DNA of 64,000 nucleotides from Deinococcus puniceus (GTDB taxonomy: Bacteria > Deinococcota > Deinococci > Deinococcales > Deinococcaceae). Shown here piece by piece: positions 1 to 10,608 of this stretch. Below the pieces are notes generated by a model. It was not told where the DNA came from, did no database searches, and worked only from the letters and a program-made list of their open reading frames with translations. The position numbers were made by a program, and so were the translations under genes. The DNA lies in the NCBI RefSeq assembly GCF_001644565.1, contig NZ_CP011387.1, positions 2,636,001 through 2,700,000 on the forward strand, read 5' to 3'. Position 1 is the first letter of the stretch. The number at the start of each line of letters is the position of its first letter.

Positions 1-1
1 C

Positions 2-1108
<1,107 letters not shown>

Positions 1109-1132
1109 GGGGCGGAACGTGAGCGGGAGGAA

Positions 1133-1162
1133 GGGCGACCCCCGGTAGCCGGGGACGTTGCC
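1133..1162 (+). terminator. Possible weak terminator after proS
   Basis: A GC-rich inverted repeat about 25 bases after the proS stop has arms GGGC-ACCCCCGG and CCGGGG-GCCC around a 3-base loop. No T tract follows, so it could slow rather than end transcription. Confidence 0.35.
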
Positions 1163-1467
1163 CGCCTGCCGCTGTGGCCCCGGACTGCATCAAAAGTTGC
1201 AACGCTGGCCGTAACAGCATCTAGACTGGGCTGAGGCGAAGGCGCTGAAGAACAACGCCGATCCACACAGTGTTTTGGCCCTGAATATGTGGCCGCGTGT
1301 CGCCTTGAGGCAACCAAAACACCCCTCTCAGGGAGGCCCGGAGAGTTGGTGTAAGGTGTACACTGTGGAACGTTAGACAGGCGGGAGTCTGCCTGAAACC
1401 CACCTCGTGAATCAATTCACAGGAATCTTGGGGGTTGCCCCAGCGGTTCCCCCACAGGAGCAAGCAT

Positions 1468-2607
<1,140 letters not shown>

Positions 2608-2628
2608 GAACAGGTTTTCACTAGAACG

Positions 2629-2670
2629 AAGCGGGGCGCTGTGTCGAGTTGGCACAGTGCCCCGCTTTTT
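2629..2670 (+). terminator. Rho-independent terminator after ndh
   Basis: Arms AAGCGGGGC-CTGTG and CACAG-GCCCCGCTT pair across a short loop and are followed by five T's, 22 bases after the ndh stop. Confidence 0.9.
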
Positions 2671-2688
2671 GTTGTGTTCCGGGATTGT

Positions 2689-2910
2689 GGGTGAACCCCC
2701 CCGTTGCTGGCGCGACGCCCCCCTTATACCAAACTCAGATGATTCCAGTGCAGTGTCTGGAATCATTCGAGCAACGCGAGTACGAGAACATACGGGACTC
2801 AGGAGATGGACGAATATCCGGCGCAGTTCTGGATATTCGGGAATCAGATGAGTCCCGTATTAGAAGTGGAGACATAGGCTGTTGCGCTCCCTTCAAGGGG
2901 GGTTTACACG
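2689..2910. repeat. Dispersed palindromic repeat family R1, copy 1, interrupted by a MITE-like insertion
   Basis: The outer sequence starts GGTGAACCCCCCCGTTGC and ends with GGGGGGTTTACAC. The same layout occurs at 25161-25273, 35565-35672 and 42628-42735: C-run, GTTGC..GCAACGCCCCCCTTAGAGG.., then GCGCTCCCCTTTAAGGGGGG. Here the unit is split after CCCCCCTTA by a 133-bp element at 2727-2859 and resumes at GAAGTGGAG. This copy also lacks the CTGGCTGCG segment near the 3' end. It fills the gap between the ndh terminator and the next gene. Confidence 0.8.
2727..2859 (+). mobile_element. MITE-like element family R2, copy A (nested inside R1)
   Basis: This 133-bp non-coding element begins TACCAAACTCA and ends TGAGTCCCGTA, and is flanked on both sides by TTA (2724-2726 and 2860-2862), a probable 3-bp target duplication. 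It contains a hairpin GATTCCAG/CTGGAATC, a hairpin CGAATATCC/GGATATTCG, and a perfect 12-bp long-range pairing ATACGGGACTCA/TGAGTCCCGTAT. Related copies lie at 32424-32579 (reverse orientation) and 51815-51937. Confidence 0.7.
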
Positions 2911-3009
2911 CCGACGCCGAGTCCACTGCTCATCTCTGCCCCACCCCCCCTACCACCCCAAGCTGACCCCTGCCCTTTCAAGTCCCCAGCCCTTAGAATG
3001 CGTTTACTC

Positions 3010-3531
3010 ATGGTACGTGGCGATCTGGCTATTTTTCCCCTGTTGTCGGTTATGCAGATGCTGCTGTCGAGCGGGCGGGCGGGCCGTTTTAGCGTCGAGC
3101 ACCCACGCGGCGGGGCGCTGTGGCTTGATCCCGGCGAGGTTATTCACGCCCAAGCGGGGAGCCTGAGCGGCGAGGCGGCCCTGCAAATGCTGGCGAGCTT
3201 GGACGGCGGCCAGTTTCAATTCGAGCCGAACCTGATTCCGCCCTCGCGCACGCTGGCCCTGCGGCGCGACGCCACCCTCAGGCGCATGCTGGACGACAAT
3301 GAAGCGTGGATCGTCTTGCTACGCTCCTTTCCGGATTGGGAAAAGCCTGTGCGCTTTACGGCCCGCTGGAACGATACCCAGCCTGTGACCCGCAACCAAT
3401 ACCGCGCCCTGAGCCTCATTCCCGACGGCGTGACGTTGAGGGTCTTGCTTGACCGCAGCGGCCTGCCTCCCCGTCAGGTGATGGATACCCTCAAACCCTT
3501 TATGACGGCGGGCCTGATCGAAGTCGGCTGA
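3010..3531 (+). CDS. DUF4388 domain protein
   Basis: The 173-residue protein's first 75 residues match the DUF4388 (PatA N-terminal-like) pattern: 'GDLAIFPLLSVMQMLLSS', then GRAGRFSVEHP, a Gly-rich turn and 'GEVIHAQAG'. This domain is common in Deinococcus-Thermus, myxobacteria and cyanobacteria and is thought to link to signalling or gliding-type regulation; its function here is not known. The second half resembles a winged-helix segment (QVMDTLKPFMTAGLIEVG). The ATG at 3010 was preferred to the one at 2998 because family members start right before the GDL motif and a TAGAAT -10-like box overlaps the earlier ATG. It is a single gene with no clear partner. Confidence 0.7.
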   Translation: MVRGDLAIFPLLSVMQMLLSSGRAGRFSVEHPRGGALWLDPGEVIHAQAGSLSGEAALQMLASLDGGQFQFEPNLIPPSRTLALRRDATLRRMLDDNEAWIVLLRSFPDWEKPVRFTARWNDTQPVTRNQYRALSLIPDGVTLRVLLDRSGLPPRQVMDTLKPFMTAGLIEVG

Positions 3532-3738
3532 CGGTAGGGTGGTGGGCTGGAGGGTGTAGGGCGCGAGACAGGCGTGGTGGCCGATAAACTTGGGCATCAC
3601 GCCTGTGTGTGAATGTGCCGAACTCTGCGAAAAATTGATTGCTGGGCCAAGCCGCCCCCCCAAGATGAGCTTGTTATGTAACCGCTCTTGCCCACGCGCC
3701 CGCAAGCTCAGGCATGATGGGGGGAGTGGAGGATACGC

Positions 3739-4533
3739 ATGAGCGCGATCACGTCTAGACCCGGCACGCACAGTTCAGAGCCGAAGACCCAACAGGAAAT
3801 GACGGAGCGCGCGGCAACGCCAGCTGCTGGCGCGCATCCGAGTTGGCAATACCAAGACCGTTTTGAACTCTGGGTGGACTGGATGCAGCGCGGTTCGGGC
3901 GGCCACTGGCAACCCCATGAACCCGTGCTGCAACGCACCTTCCGCACCCGCGAAGAAACCTTGTTGCAAGCCGAACGCTTTATTCAACGCGGCGATTTTC
4001 CGATGGGACAGCGCAGCACCGGCGGCACCACCGCCCCCGTGACCCTGATGAAGAACCGCCGCGCCGCCTTGCTACAAGCTTTCCGGGAGGCCGAGGGCGA
4101 CGGCGTGACCCTGATCCGCGAAGTGGTGTTCCCCATCGGTGAATACGCGCTGGCCGTGAAGGTGACCCGTGAGCGCCTGCCCGACGAAATCCGCACGGCC
4201 TTTGAACAAGACGCCAATCCGCTGCGGAGCTTGGTGGGCCAGCAGGTCAAGCTGACGGTGATGATTCAGCACCCGTATGACGTGCTGAGCCGTGCTGAAG
4301 GCGTATTGGACATCGGAGACAGGAGCGCCCGCGTAGGCGGCGAAGTGCTGACTTTTCCGGTGGGGGCCGCCGTAACAGGTGTGCCGTACCGCACCGTCAC
4401 GGTGGCCGTGCCGCGTGGATTTATGAAAAAGCCGCTGCTGTACCGCTTCGAGATTGCCGATTTGCCGAGTGCTGATTTACCTAGTGCCGCTTTGCCGAGT
4501 GCTGATTCGTCCTCTGCGCCCGCTGGGGAATAA
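3739..4533 (+). CDS. Hypothetical protein with repetitive C-terminus
   Basis: I do not recognise this 264-residue protein. The start ATG follows GGAGG by about 8 bases. There is no signal peptide or membrane segment. Residues 1-35 look disordered, 40-230 look like a folded alpha/beta region, and the C-terminus carries a short repeat LPSAD/LPSAA/LPSAD, matched in DNA by repeats of TTGCCGAGTGCTGAT. The core has many charged residues and no obvious catalytic motif. It ends just before the T-box promoter of the next transcription unit, so it is probably monocistronic. Confidence 0.6.
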   Translation: MSAITSRPGTHSSEPKTQQEMTERAATPAAGAHPSWQYQDRFELWVDWMQRGSGGHWQPHEPVLQRTFRTREETLLQAERFIQRGDFPMGQRSTGGTTAPVTLMKNRRAALLQAFREAEGDGVTLIREVVFPIGEYALAVKVTRERLPDEIRTAFEQDANPLRSLVGQQVKLTVMIQHPYDVLSRAEGVLDIGDRSARVGGEVLTFPVGAAVTGVPYRTVTVAVPRGFMKKPLLYRFEIADLPSADLPSAALPSADSSSAPAGE

Positions 4534-4561
4534 AGGCACGTCTTTCGCCCGCCCCACGCCG

Positions 4562-4567
4562 TATACT
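4562..4567 (+). promoter_or_regulatory. -10 box for the T-box/valS transcript
   Basis: A perfect TATACT lies 29 bases after the previous stop codon and just upstream of the T-box leader. No good -35 hexamer is visible at 16-18 bp. Confidence 0.6.
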
Positions 4568-4573
4568 GATGGA

Positions 4574-4862
4574 GCAGTGACCGGGAAGAGTATCTGGCTG
4601 TTGTTTGAATGTTCGGCCCCCACAGGAAGCCCCGCCGAGACTGAGAGCCGGGGCGGTTAGGCCACCAGAGAACGTCGCCCGCGAGCAAGACGGTAGAACT
4701 TTCCACTCTAGCGGTGGAAACAGTAGACCCGTCCGGGTGCGCCCGCTACAGCGCAGCAAGAGCGCCCTGCATTCAGCAGGGAAGTGCGGTGGTACCACGG
4801 GATACAGAGCTTCACGTCTCGTCCGCGTCCGGGAGAAATTCCGGCGGACGAGGCGTTTTTTG
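4574..4862 (+). promoter_or_regulatory. T-box leader (probably valine-specific) with terminator
   Basis: The leader has the T-box core: a GGGAAGAGTA stretch in stem I and the T-box sequence proper, AAGTGCGGTGGTACCACGG, at 4782-4800. A strong terminator follows: CGTCTCGTCCG paired with CGGACGAGGCG, then six T's (4815-4861). The bulge TGGT would pair with a tRNA ending ACCA, consistent with the usual A discriminator of tRNA-Val. Uncharged tRNA-Val would stabilise the antiterminator and let transcription enter the Nudix-valS genes. The valine specificity is inferred from valS downstream; I could not place the specifier codon. Confidence 0.9.
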
Positions 4863-4897
4863 TTGTCTGTGAGGGCCAAAAGGATGGAGGTGGATCG

Positions 4898-5407
4898 GTG
4901 GTCACATTCTACAATTCCGAAGGCCAATCTTCTGAAGCACAGGCGCGGGCCGACGCCCAAGCTCTGGGCCTGCGCGAGAAAGTCCTCTGCTTTGTGCATG
5001 ACGGCCAAAAGCTATTGGTTTTCGATCATGCAGATGTCCCCGACGCAGGTGTACAAGTCCCTGCGGGCGGCGTGGAAGCGGGCGAAACCCCAGCCGAAGC
5101 CGCCGTGCGGGAACTGCGAGAAGAATCCGGCCTGACGCTCAGCAACCCGCACTTTCTGGCTGCTTACCGCTGGGAAGCCCAGACGCCCGAACGGTTCACC
5201 CGCCAAGTCTGCTACGCCTTCGCATTTACCGCACCCGACGACTTGCCCCACAGTTGGATTCAGCACGCAGACGGCCACCGGTTCGCCTTCCGCTGGGCTG
5301 ACCTGAACCGCCCCGAACTGGATTGGGAGATGGACGCCGCGCTCCCGCACTTATATTCCTTCCTTACCAAAACGAACCGCCCCAACAGGAGCCTTGCCCA
5401 TGACTGA
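4898..5407 (+). CDS. Nudix hydrolase
   Basis: This 169-residue protein hydrolyses an unknown nucleoside-diphosphate-X substrate. The Nudix box is complete: G-GVEAG-E-TPAEAAV-RELREESGL fits GX5EX7REUXEEXGU at about residues 60-82. The GTG start at 4898 follows GGAGG by 7 bases and lies just after the T-box terminator, so the gene is the first cistron under T-box control. It overlaps valS by 8 bases, suggesting coupled translation. The substrate cannot be told from sequence. Its place between the T-box and valS is the odd feature, perhaps linked to clearing aminoacyl-adenylate by-products or simply hitch-hiking. Confidence 0.88.
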   Translation: MVTFYNSEGQSSEAQARADAQALGLREKVLCFVHDGQKLLVFDHADVPDAGVQVPAGGVEAGETPAEAAVRELREESGLTLSNPHFLAAYRWEAQTPERFTRQVCYAFAFTAPDDLPHSWIQHADGHRFAFRWADLNRPELDWEMDAALPHLYSFLTKTNRPNRSLAHD

Positions 5408-8213
5408 CCCCACGCTTGCTGACACTGCCCCCGCCGATACCGCCCCCGACACTACTGCCGAAGCCCCCGAAAACACGTCTGCCCTTGCCAAGCAATTCGA
5501 CCCCGCCGCCATTGAACCCGCATGGGCCGGACGCTGGCGCAGCGAACCCTTCCGGGCCGATGCCAACAGCGGCAAACCTCCCTTTACCATCGTGATTCCG
5601 CCGCCCAACGTGACCGGAAACCTGCACTTGGGGCACGCGCTAGACAACACCCTGATTGACACGCTGATCCGCTACAAACGCATGCAGGGCTTCGAGGCGC
5701 TGTATCTGCCGGGCATGGATCACGCGGGCATTTCTACGCAAGTGGTGGTGGAAAAGCAGTTGCGGGAAGCGGGGCAGTCGCGCTTTGACCTAGGGCGCGA
5801 GGAGTTCTTGAAGCGCGTGTGGGACTGGAAAGGGCAGTCGGGCGGCGTGATTCTGAGCCAACTGACCCGCTTGGGCGTCAGCGTGGACTGGACGCGAGAG
5901 CGCTTTACGATGGATGAGGGCCTGAGCCGCGCCGTGCGTGCCCAATTTGTGCGGCTGTATCACGAGGGGCTGGCGTACCGAGGCGAGCGGATTGTGAACT
6001 GGGATCCGGCGGCCCAGACCACCCTGAGCGAACTGGAAGTCGACCGCGAGGAACGCAAGGGCAAGATGACCACGCTGGCCTACAAGCTGCAAGACCCGAC
6101 CCAGCCCGCCAGCAACGGTGAAATAGGCGAAATCCGGATCGCCACCGTGCGCCCGGAAACGATCTTTGCCGATCAGGCCATCGCCGTGCATCCCGAAGAC
6201 GAACGCTTCCGGCATCTGGTGGGCCAGCAAGCCCGCATTCCCCTCACGGGCCGCCTGATTCCGATTATTGCCGACGAGGCCGTGGAAATGGGCTTCGGCG
6301 TCGGCGCACTGAAAATCACGCCCGCCCACGACGCCACCGACTTCGAGGTGGGCGAGCGGCACAGTCTCCCCCGCCCCAGCGTCATCGATTTGCAAGGCAA
6401 CCTGACCAGCGACTTGGTTCCCGAAGCCTTCCGAGGCATGGAACGCTTCGCGGCGAGAAAAGCGGTGACTGCTGCCCTGATCGAAAGCGGTGATCTGATC
6501 GAAGAGCGCGACCACGTGACCGCCATTGGCCTGAGCGAGCGCACCAAGGTTCCGGTGGAGCCGATCATCAGTACGCAGTGGTACGTGAACGTGAAACCGA
6601 TGGCCGCCAAAGTGCTGGAGGGCTTAGACCGGGGCGAAATCAAGCTGACGCCGGAGCGCTACGCCAAGGTGAACCGCGACTGGCTGGAGAATATCCGCGA
6701 CTGGAACATCAGCCGCCAACTGTGGTGGGGCCACCAGATTCCCGCTTGGTACGACGAGGAAGGCAAGGTGTACGTGCCTGACCCGGAAAACCCGGAACTG
6801 GACTGCGACAAAGACCCCCGCTACGCCCACCTGACGTTGCGCCGTGACCCTGACGTGTTCGACACTTGGTTTTCCTCGAACCTGTGGCCCTTTTCGACGC
6901 TGGGCTGGCCCGACACCGACAGCGAGGATTTCCGCAAATTCTACCCGACGCAGGTGTTGGTGACGGGCTACGACATCCTATTTTTCTGGGTCACGCGCAT
7001 GGAAATGGCCGGATACCACCTGACCGGGCAAGCGCCCTTCAGCACGGTGATGCTGCACGGCCTGTATTTGGACAGCAAGGGTCAGAAGATGTCCAAGAGC
7101 AAGGGCAACGGCATCGACCCGGTGGATTTGTTCGACCAGTACGGCGTGGACGCTTGCCGCTTCGCCTTTGCCAGCCTCAGCACGGGCGGGCAGGACATCA
7201 AGCACGATCCGCGCCGCTTCGAGCAGGGGCGCAACTTTGCCAACAAGCTGTGGAACGCGGCCCGCTTTGCGCTGATGCGAATTGGGGAAGCCGCGCCCGC
7301 GCTGACCGGCTCTGACGACCTGACCCGCTACGTGCGGAGCGCGACAGAGCAGAACGACCTGCACGGCTCCGACCCGCTGCGCTCCGGCGACGCCCTGACC
7401 AAGCTGAAGGCCCGCGCCGACCTCACGCTGGCAGACCGCTGGATCATCAGCCGCCTGAACGCGGTGACAGTCGAAACGGCGGCACACTTGGACGCCTTCG
7501 ACATCGGCGCGGCCATTCGCACGCTGTACTCGTTTACGTGGGATGAATTCTGCGACTGGTACATCGAGGCCGCCAAGCCTACATTGAGCAGCGGCAACCT
7601 TGGCACGCTGGCGACCCTCAAGGCCGTGCTGGAGCATATTCTGAAGCTGCTGCATCCCTTTATGCCCTTCATTACCTCGGAGGTGTACGCCGCGCTGGGT
7701 CACCGCCGCCAACTGGCGCTGCACTCGTGGCCCAAGGAAAATGCCGCGCTGCACGACCCGGAAGCCACCCGCGCCTTTGCCGCCCTACGCGGAGCCGTGA
7801 GCGCCGCCCGCAGCCTGAAAGCTGAATTGGGACTGGCCCCGCAAGACCGCCTCGGCATGACGGTGGAGGGCGAGCAGGCCGCGCTGGTCACGCAAAATGC
7901 CCGTGTGGTGGAAACCATCGCCCGCGTAACGCTCGTGCCCTCGCTGGAAGGCCGCACCCTGAGTGCCGTGGAGCAAGGCGTGCTGGTTCGCGCTCCGCTG
8001 GAAGGCACCGTGGACGTGCAGGACTGGCTGGGCAAGCAGCGCAAACGCCTGACGGAACTGGACAAACAGATCAAGCAGGCGCAGGCCAAGCTGGACAACG
8101 CCGGATTCGTGGCCCGCGCCCCCGCCGAGGTGATTGAAGAGGAACAGCGCCGGGTACAAGACTTCGGCGTGCAGAAAGAACGGTTGGAAGGCGTGCTGGC
8201 GCAGTTCGCTTAA
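5400..8213 (+). CDS. valS: Valine--tRNA ligase
   Basis: This 937-residue class I synthetase charges tRNA-Val. The HIGH-type motif appears as PPPNVTGNLHLGHA near residue 60 and the KMSKS motif as 'GQKMSKSKGNGIDPVDL' near residue 565. The editing (CP1) domain lies between them (TVRPETIFADQAI; GALKITPAHDATDFEVG). The tRNA-binding anticodon domain and a C-terminal coiled coil (LTELDKQIKQAQAKLDN) close the protein. The length is normal. ATG 5400 was chosen over TTG 5394 because AGGAG sits 7 bases upstream of the ATG. It is the second cistron of the T-box operon. Confidence 0.97.
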   Translation: MTDPTLADTAPADTAPDTTAEAPENTSALAKQFDPAAIEPAWAGRWRSEPFRADANSGKPPFTIVIPPPNVTGNLHLGHALDNTLIDTLIRYKRMQGFEALYLPGMDHAGISTQVVVEKQLREAGQSRFDLGREEFLKRVWDWKGQSGGVILSQLTRLGVSVDWTRERFTMDEGLSRAVRAQFVRLYHEGLAYRGERIVNWDPAAQTTLSELEVDREERKGKMTTLAYKLQDPTQPASNGEIGEIRIATVRPETIFADQAIAVHPEDERFRHLVGQQARIPLTGRLIPIIADEAVEMGFGVGALKITPAHDATDFEVGERHSLPRPSVIDLQGNLTSDLVPEAFRGMERFAARKAVTAALIESGDLIEERDHVTAIGLSERTKVPVEPIISTQWYVNVKPMAAKVLEGLDRGEIKLTPERYAKVNRDWLENIRDWNISRQLWWGHQIPAWYDEEGKVYVPDPENPELDCDKDPRYAHLTLRRDPDVFDTWFSSNLWPFSTLGWPDTDSEDFRKFYPTQVLVTGYDILFFWVTRMEMAGYHLTGQAPFSTVMLHGLYLDSKGQKMSKSKGNGIDPVDLFDQYGVDACRFAFASLSTGGQDIKHDPRRFEQGRNFANKLWNAARFALMRIGEAAPALTGSDDLTRYVRSATEQNDLHGSDPLRSGDALTKLKARADLTLADRWIISRLNAVTVETAAHLDAFDIGAAIRTLYSFTWDEFCDWYIEAAKPTLSSGNLGTLATLKAVLEHILKLLHPFMPFITSEVYAALGHRRQLALHSWPKENAALHDPEATRAFAALRGAVSAARSLKAELGLAPQDRLGMTVEGEQAALVTQNARVVETIARVTLVPSLEGRTLSAVEQGVLVRAPLEGTVDVQDWLGKQRKRLTELDKQIKQAQAKLDNAGFVARAPAEVIEEEQRRVQDFGVQKERLEGVLAQFA

Positions 8214-8233
8214 GCATTTTCAGTACAGATACG

Positions 8234-8263
8234 CCCCCGCGCCGCAAGGTGTCGGGGGTTGTT
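8234..8263 (+). terminator. Terminator after valS
   Basis: CCCCCG pairs with CGGGGG around an internal GCC..GGT stem and is followed by a T-rich stretch (TTGTTTGGTTTG), 20 bases after the valS stop. Confidence 0.7.
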
Positions 8264-8326
8264 TGGTTTGAAGCCGGTCTCTTTATCAATCTATGAATCA
8301 CCGGTGCCCTAGACTGGTAGGCAACG

Positions 8327-8827
8327 ATGAAACGTCTTTCTATTGCGGTTGCGGCCCTGCTGCTGTTGGGAGCCTGTAGCCTCGGCCTTGATTTGTACAC
8401 TCCACCCGACTCCAGAGACTTTGTGGCGTCCTGTGCGCGTGGCTACGACGCCGTAGCCTGCAAAGCTCTGAACAACGTCTCAGGCAGTCTCAGCGGAGAA
8501 TTGACCTTTGTTCTGGTCAACGCATCCGACGCTGACAGCAAGGCGATGTTGGCCCGTGATCTGGCAAGCAAAGGGATAGGAATAGAGGCGTTTCTGAGTT
8601 CACCGGAGGCCCGAAAATTTGCGCTCGCCAATACATTTGTCGCTCCTACACTCTCTACCGGACGACTGGCGACGGCAGACGGCAAGGGACATGACGTGCA
8701 GTGCAGTCAGAGAGAGGGAACACAGTTTTGCCGCATTGACGGCCAGATTGAGGGATTCAACCAGTTGCAAAGGGAGCCCGGACGTTCTGGCAGCATCTAT
8801 TTGATGGATGGCTATCTGCCGTTTTGA
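8327..8827 (+). CDS. Small predicted lipoprotein
   Basis: The 166-residue protein starts with a typical lipoprotein signal: MKR, a hydrophobic run, and the lipobox LLGAC with the acylated Cys at residue 17. The mature part has four further cysteines (CARGYDAVACKAL; VQCSQREGTQFCRIDG), suggesting two disulfides in the envelope. I recognise no family. A TAGACT box lies about 11 bases before the ATG. It is convergent with the next gene, with only 9 bases between the stops. Confidence 0.65.
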   Translation: MKRLSIAVAALLLLGACSLGLDLYTPPDSRDFVASCARGYDAVACKALNNVSGSLSGELTFVLVNASDADSKAMLARDLASKGIGIEAFLSSPEARKFALANTFVAPTLSTGRLATADGKGHDVQCSQREGTQFCRIDGQIEGFNQLQREPGRSGSIYLMDGYLPF

Positions 8828-8836
8828 AGCTCCCGC

Positions 8837-9466
8837 TTACCCCAGAAACCGCTCTACCAGTCCCGGCAGCAGGCGGTAGATGTTGACGCCGCAGACCCCA
8901 TCGAAATGGGTTTTGAGGGCCAGTTGAGCTTGCCACCTCTCCGGCGTGCGGTCATTGACGGTATAGCGCAGCGCCACATCTATCATCCGCTCCTGCATGG
9001 TGCAAAAGCCGTCGGCCAGCGCCAACATGTCGCACAGTTGCAGCAAGCGGTCTTCTTCCGACAGGGTGAGGGAAGCCAGCAGTTGCCCCAGCCGCGCAAA
9101 ATCGTCCGGCGTGCCGTCCCACGCGCCTTGCAGGGTGTCCAGTTCGGGAATCACGAAGGAATGGGTCAGGGCAACTCGGGCCGCGTCGGTGTAGCCCAGC
9201 GCCGTTAAAAAGTCGTAGCCGTCCAGAATATGACGGTCTTTATTCGGCCCGGTGCGGCGGCCTAGGTCGTGCAGCAGCCCCAGCGTATGCATCCGCTCCG
9301 GGTCTAGGGTGGGATGCCGCTCGGCAATGGACTGGGCGGCCAGCGCCACATAGCGCGAGTGCGGCACCCACGCGCCGGGGTTCAGAGCTTCGGCGTCCAG
9401 CAACAATTGCTCGGCTACCTCAGGACTCGGCAGCGCAGCACTCGGAAGGGTCAACCCCGGCTCCAT
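8837..9466 (-). CDS. HD-domain phosphohydrolase
   Basis: This 209-residue protein has an HD-type metal site. His in 'WVPHSRYVAL' (about residue 36) and the HD doublet in 'LGLLHDLGRRTG' (about 67) are the clear ligands, with later His/Asp residues in 'KDRHILDGYDFL'. Such proteins cleave phosphate esters of nucleotides; the substrate is unknown. It is the last gene of a three-gene minus-strand operon, and its ATG lies 16 bases inside the end of the cysteine desulfurase gene. Confidence 0.75.
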   Translation of the reverse strand: MEPGLTLPSAALPSPEVAEQLLLDAEALNPGAWVPHSRYVALAAQSIAERHPTLDPERMHTLGLLHDLGRRTGPNKDRHILDGYDFLTALGYTDAARVALTHSFVIPELDTLQGAWDGTPDDFARLGQLLASLTLSEEDRLLQLCDMLALADGFCTMQERMIDVALRYTVNDRTPERWQAQLALKTHFDGVCGVNIYRLLPGLVERFLG

Positions 9467-10584
9467 GCCGCCGCCTGTGCCAAAGCGTCTGCCGCTTGGT
9501 CTACTTCGGCATCGGTGGTGGCCCGCCCAAAAGAAAAGCGCAGGCTGGCGCGGGCGTCGGGTTCACTCAGGCCAATAGCGCTCAGCACATGGCTGGGCTG
9601 CATGGTTCCGGCGGCGCAGGCACTCCCGGCACTCGCGGCGATGCCCAACATGTCCAGATTCATCAGCAGGGCTTCTCCATCGGCCCCCGGCAGTGTCACC
9701 GACACGACTTTGGGGCTGCCGTCAGGTGGATGGTTGACGCGCAGGTTGGGAATGGCTGAAATACGCCCCATGAACCGCGCTTGCAGGGCCGACAGGTGGG
9801 CAAACGTGGCGTCCCGCTCGGCCTCGGCCTGAGTGAGAGCCACACCCGCCGCGTACACGCCCGCCGTGTCCTGCGTGCCGGGGCGCAGGCCGCCTTCCTG
9901 CCCGCCGCCCAACGTGATGGCAGGCAGCACCGTGCCGCGCCGCACGTACAGGAAGCCCACGCCACGCGGCCCGCCCCATTTGTGGGCGCTGATGGTGGCA
10001 AAAGTCACGCCCCACGCGGCCACATCCAGCTTCAGCACGCCGGGAGCCTGCACCGCGTCGGAGTGGTAGGGCACGCCCCTTGCAGCGGCGACGGCGGCCA
10101 GCGCGGGCGTGTCCTGCACGGTGCCGATCTCGTTGTTGGCGTGGTGAATGCTGACCAGCGCGGTGTCGGGGCGCAGTGCTTCGGCCAGTTGGTCTGGGGT
10201 GTAGCGGCCATGCGAATCGGGGGCCAGCCAAGTCACGGCCCAGCCCTGCGCGGCCAAGGCGCGGGAAGGGGCCAGCACCGCCGAATGCTCGGTGGGCGTG
10301 GTAATCAGGTGGCCGGGGCTGCCATGTTGTTCCTGCCACGCCCGCGCCATGCCCAGCAGCACATGGTTATCGCCCTCGGTGCCACCGCTGTTGGCGATCA
10401 GGTTGCGCGGATCGGTGTTCAGGACGGCGGCCACCCGCGCCCGGCCTTCTTCCAGCCGCTCACGGGCCGCCTGCCCCGCGCCGTGCACGCTGGCCGGATT
10501 GCCCGGCAACGCCGCCGCCTGCGCGTAGGCCGCCAGCGCTTCCGGGGTCATGGGGTGGGTGGCCGCGTAATCGAGGTAAATCAT
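9451..10584 (-). CDS. Cysteine desulfurase (NifS/IscS family)
   Basis: This PLP enzyme of 377 residues takes sulfur from cysteine to an active-site Cys for Fe-S clusters or thiolation. Visible motifs are the N-terminal 'MIYLDYAATHPM', 'SIHHANNEIGTVQD' (PLP contact), the PLP lysine in 'ISAHKWGGPRGVGFLY', and the catalytic loop Cys in 'SAGSACAAGTMQPSHVL'. The ATG at 10584 gives the usual family start; a TTG at 10605, closer to the upstream gene, is also possible. No iscU or other suf/isc gene is next to it. It sits between a PASTA protein and an HD protein in one operon, with 24 bases to the former. Kynureninase-like relatives are excluded by the Cys loop. Confidence 0.9.
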   Translation of the reverse strand: MIYLDYAATHPMTPEALAAYAQAAALPGNPASVHGAGQAARERLEEGRARVAAVLNTDPRNLIANSGGTEGDNHVLLGMARAWQEQHGSPGHLITTPTEHSAVLAPSRALAAQGWAVTWLAPDSHGRYTPDQLAEALRPDTALVSIHHANNEIGTVQDTPALAAVAAARGVPYHSDAVQAPGVLKLDVAAWGVTFATISAHKWGGPRGVGFLYVRRGTVLPAITLGGGQEGGLRPGTQDTAGVYAAGVALTQAEAERDATFAHLSALQARFMGRISAIPNLRVNHPPDGSPKVVSVTLPGADGEALLMNLDMLGIAASAGSACAAGTMQPSHVLSAIGLSEPDARASLRFSFGRATTDAEVDQAADALAQAAAWSRG

Positions 10585-10608
10585 CTGGGCTTTAGTCTGC
10601 GCCAAACT

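Noticed and set aside
1340..1400. GTGTAAGGTGTACAC repeat before ndh as an operator
   Set aside because: Short and imperfect; no matching second site or clear promoter.
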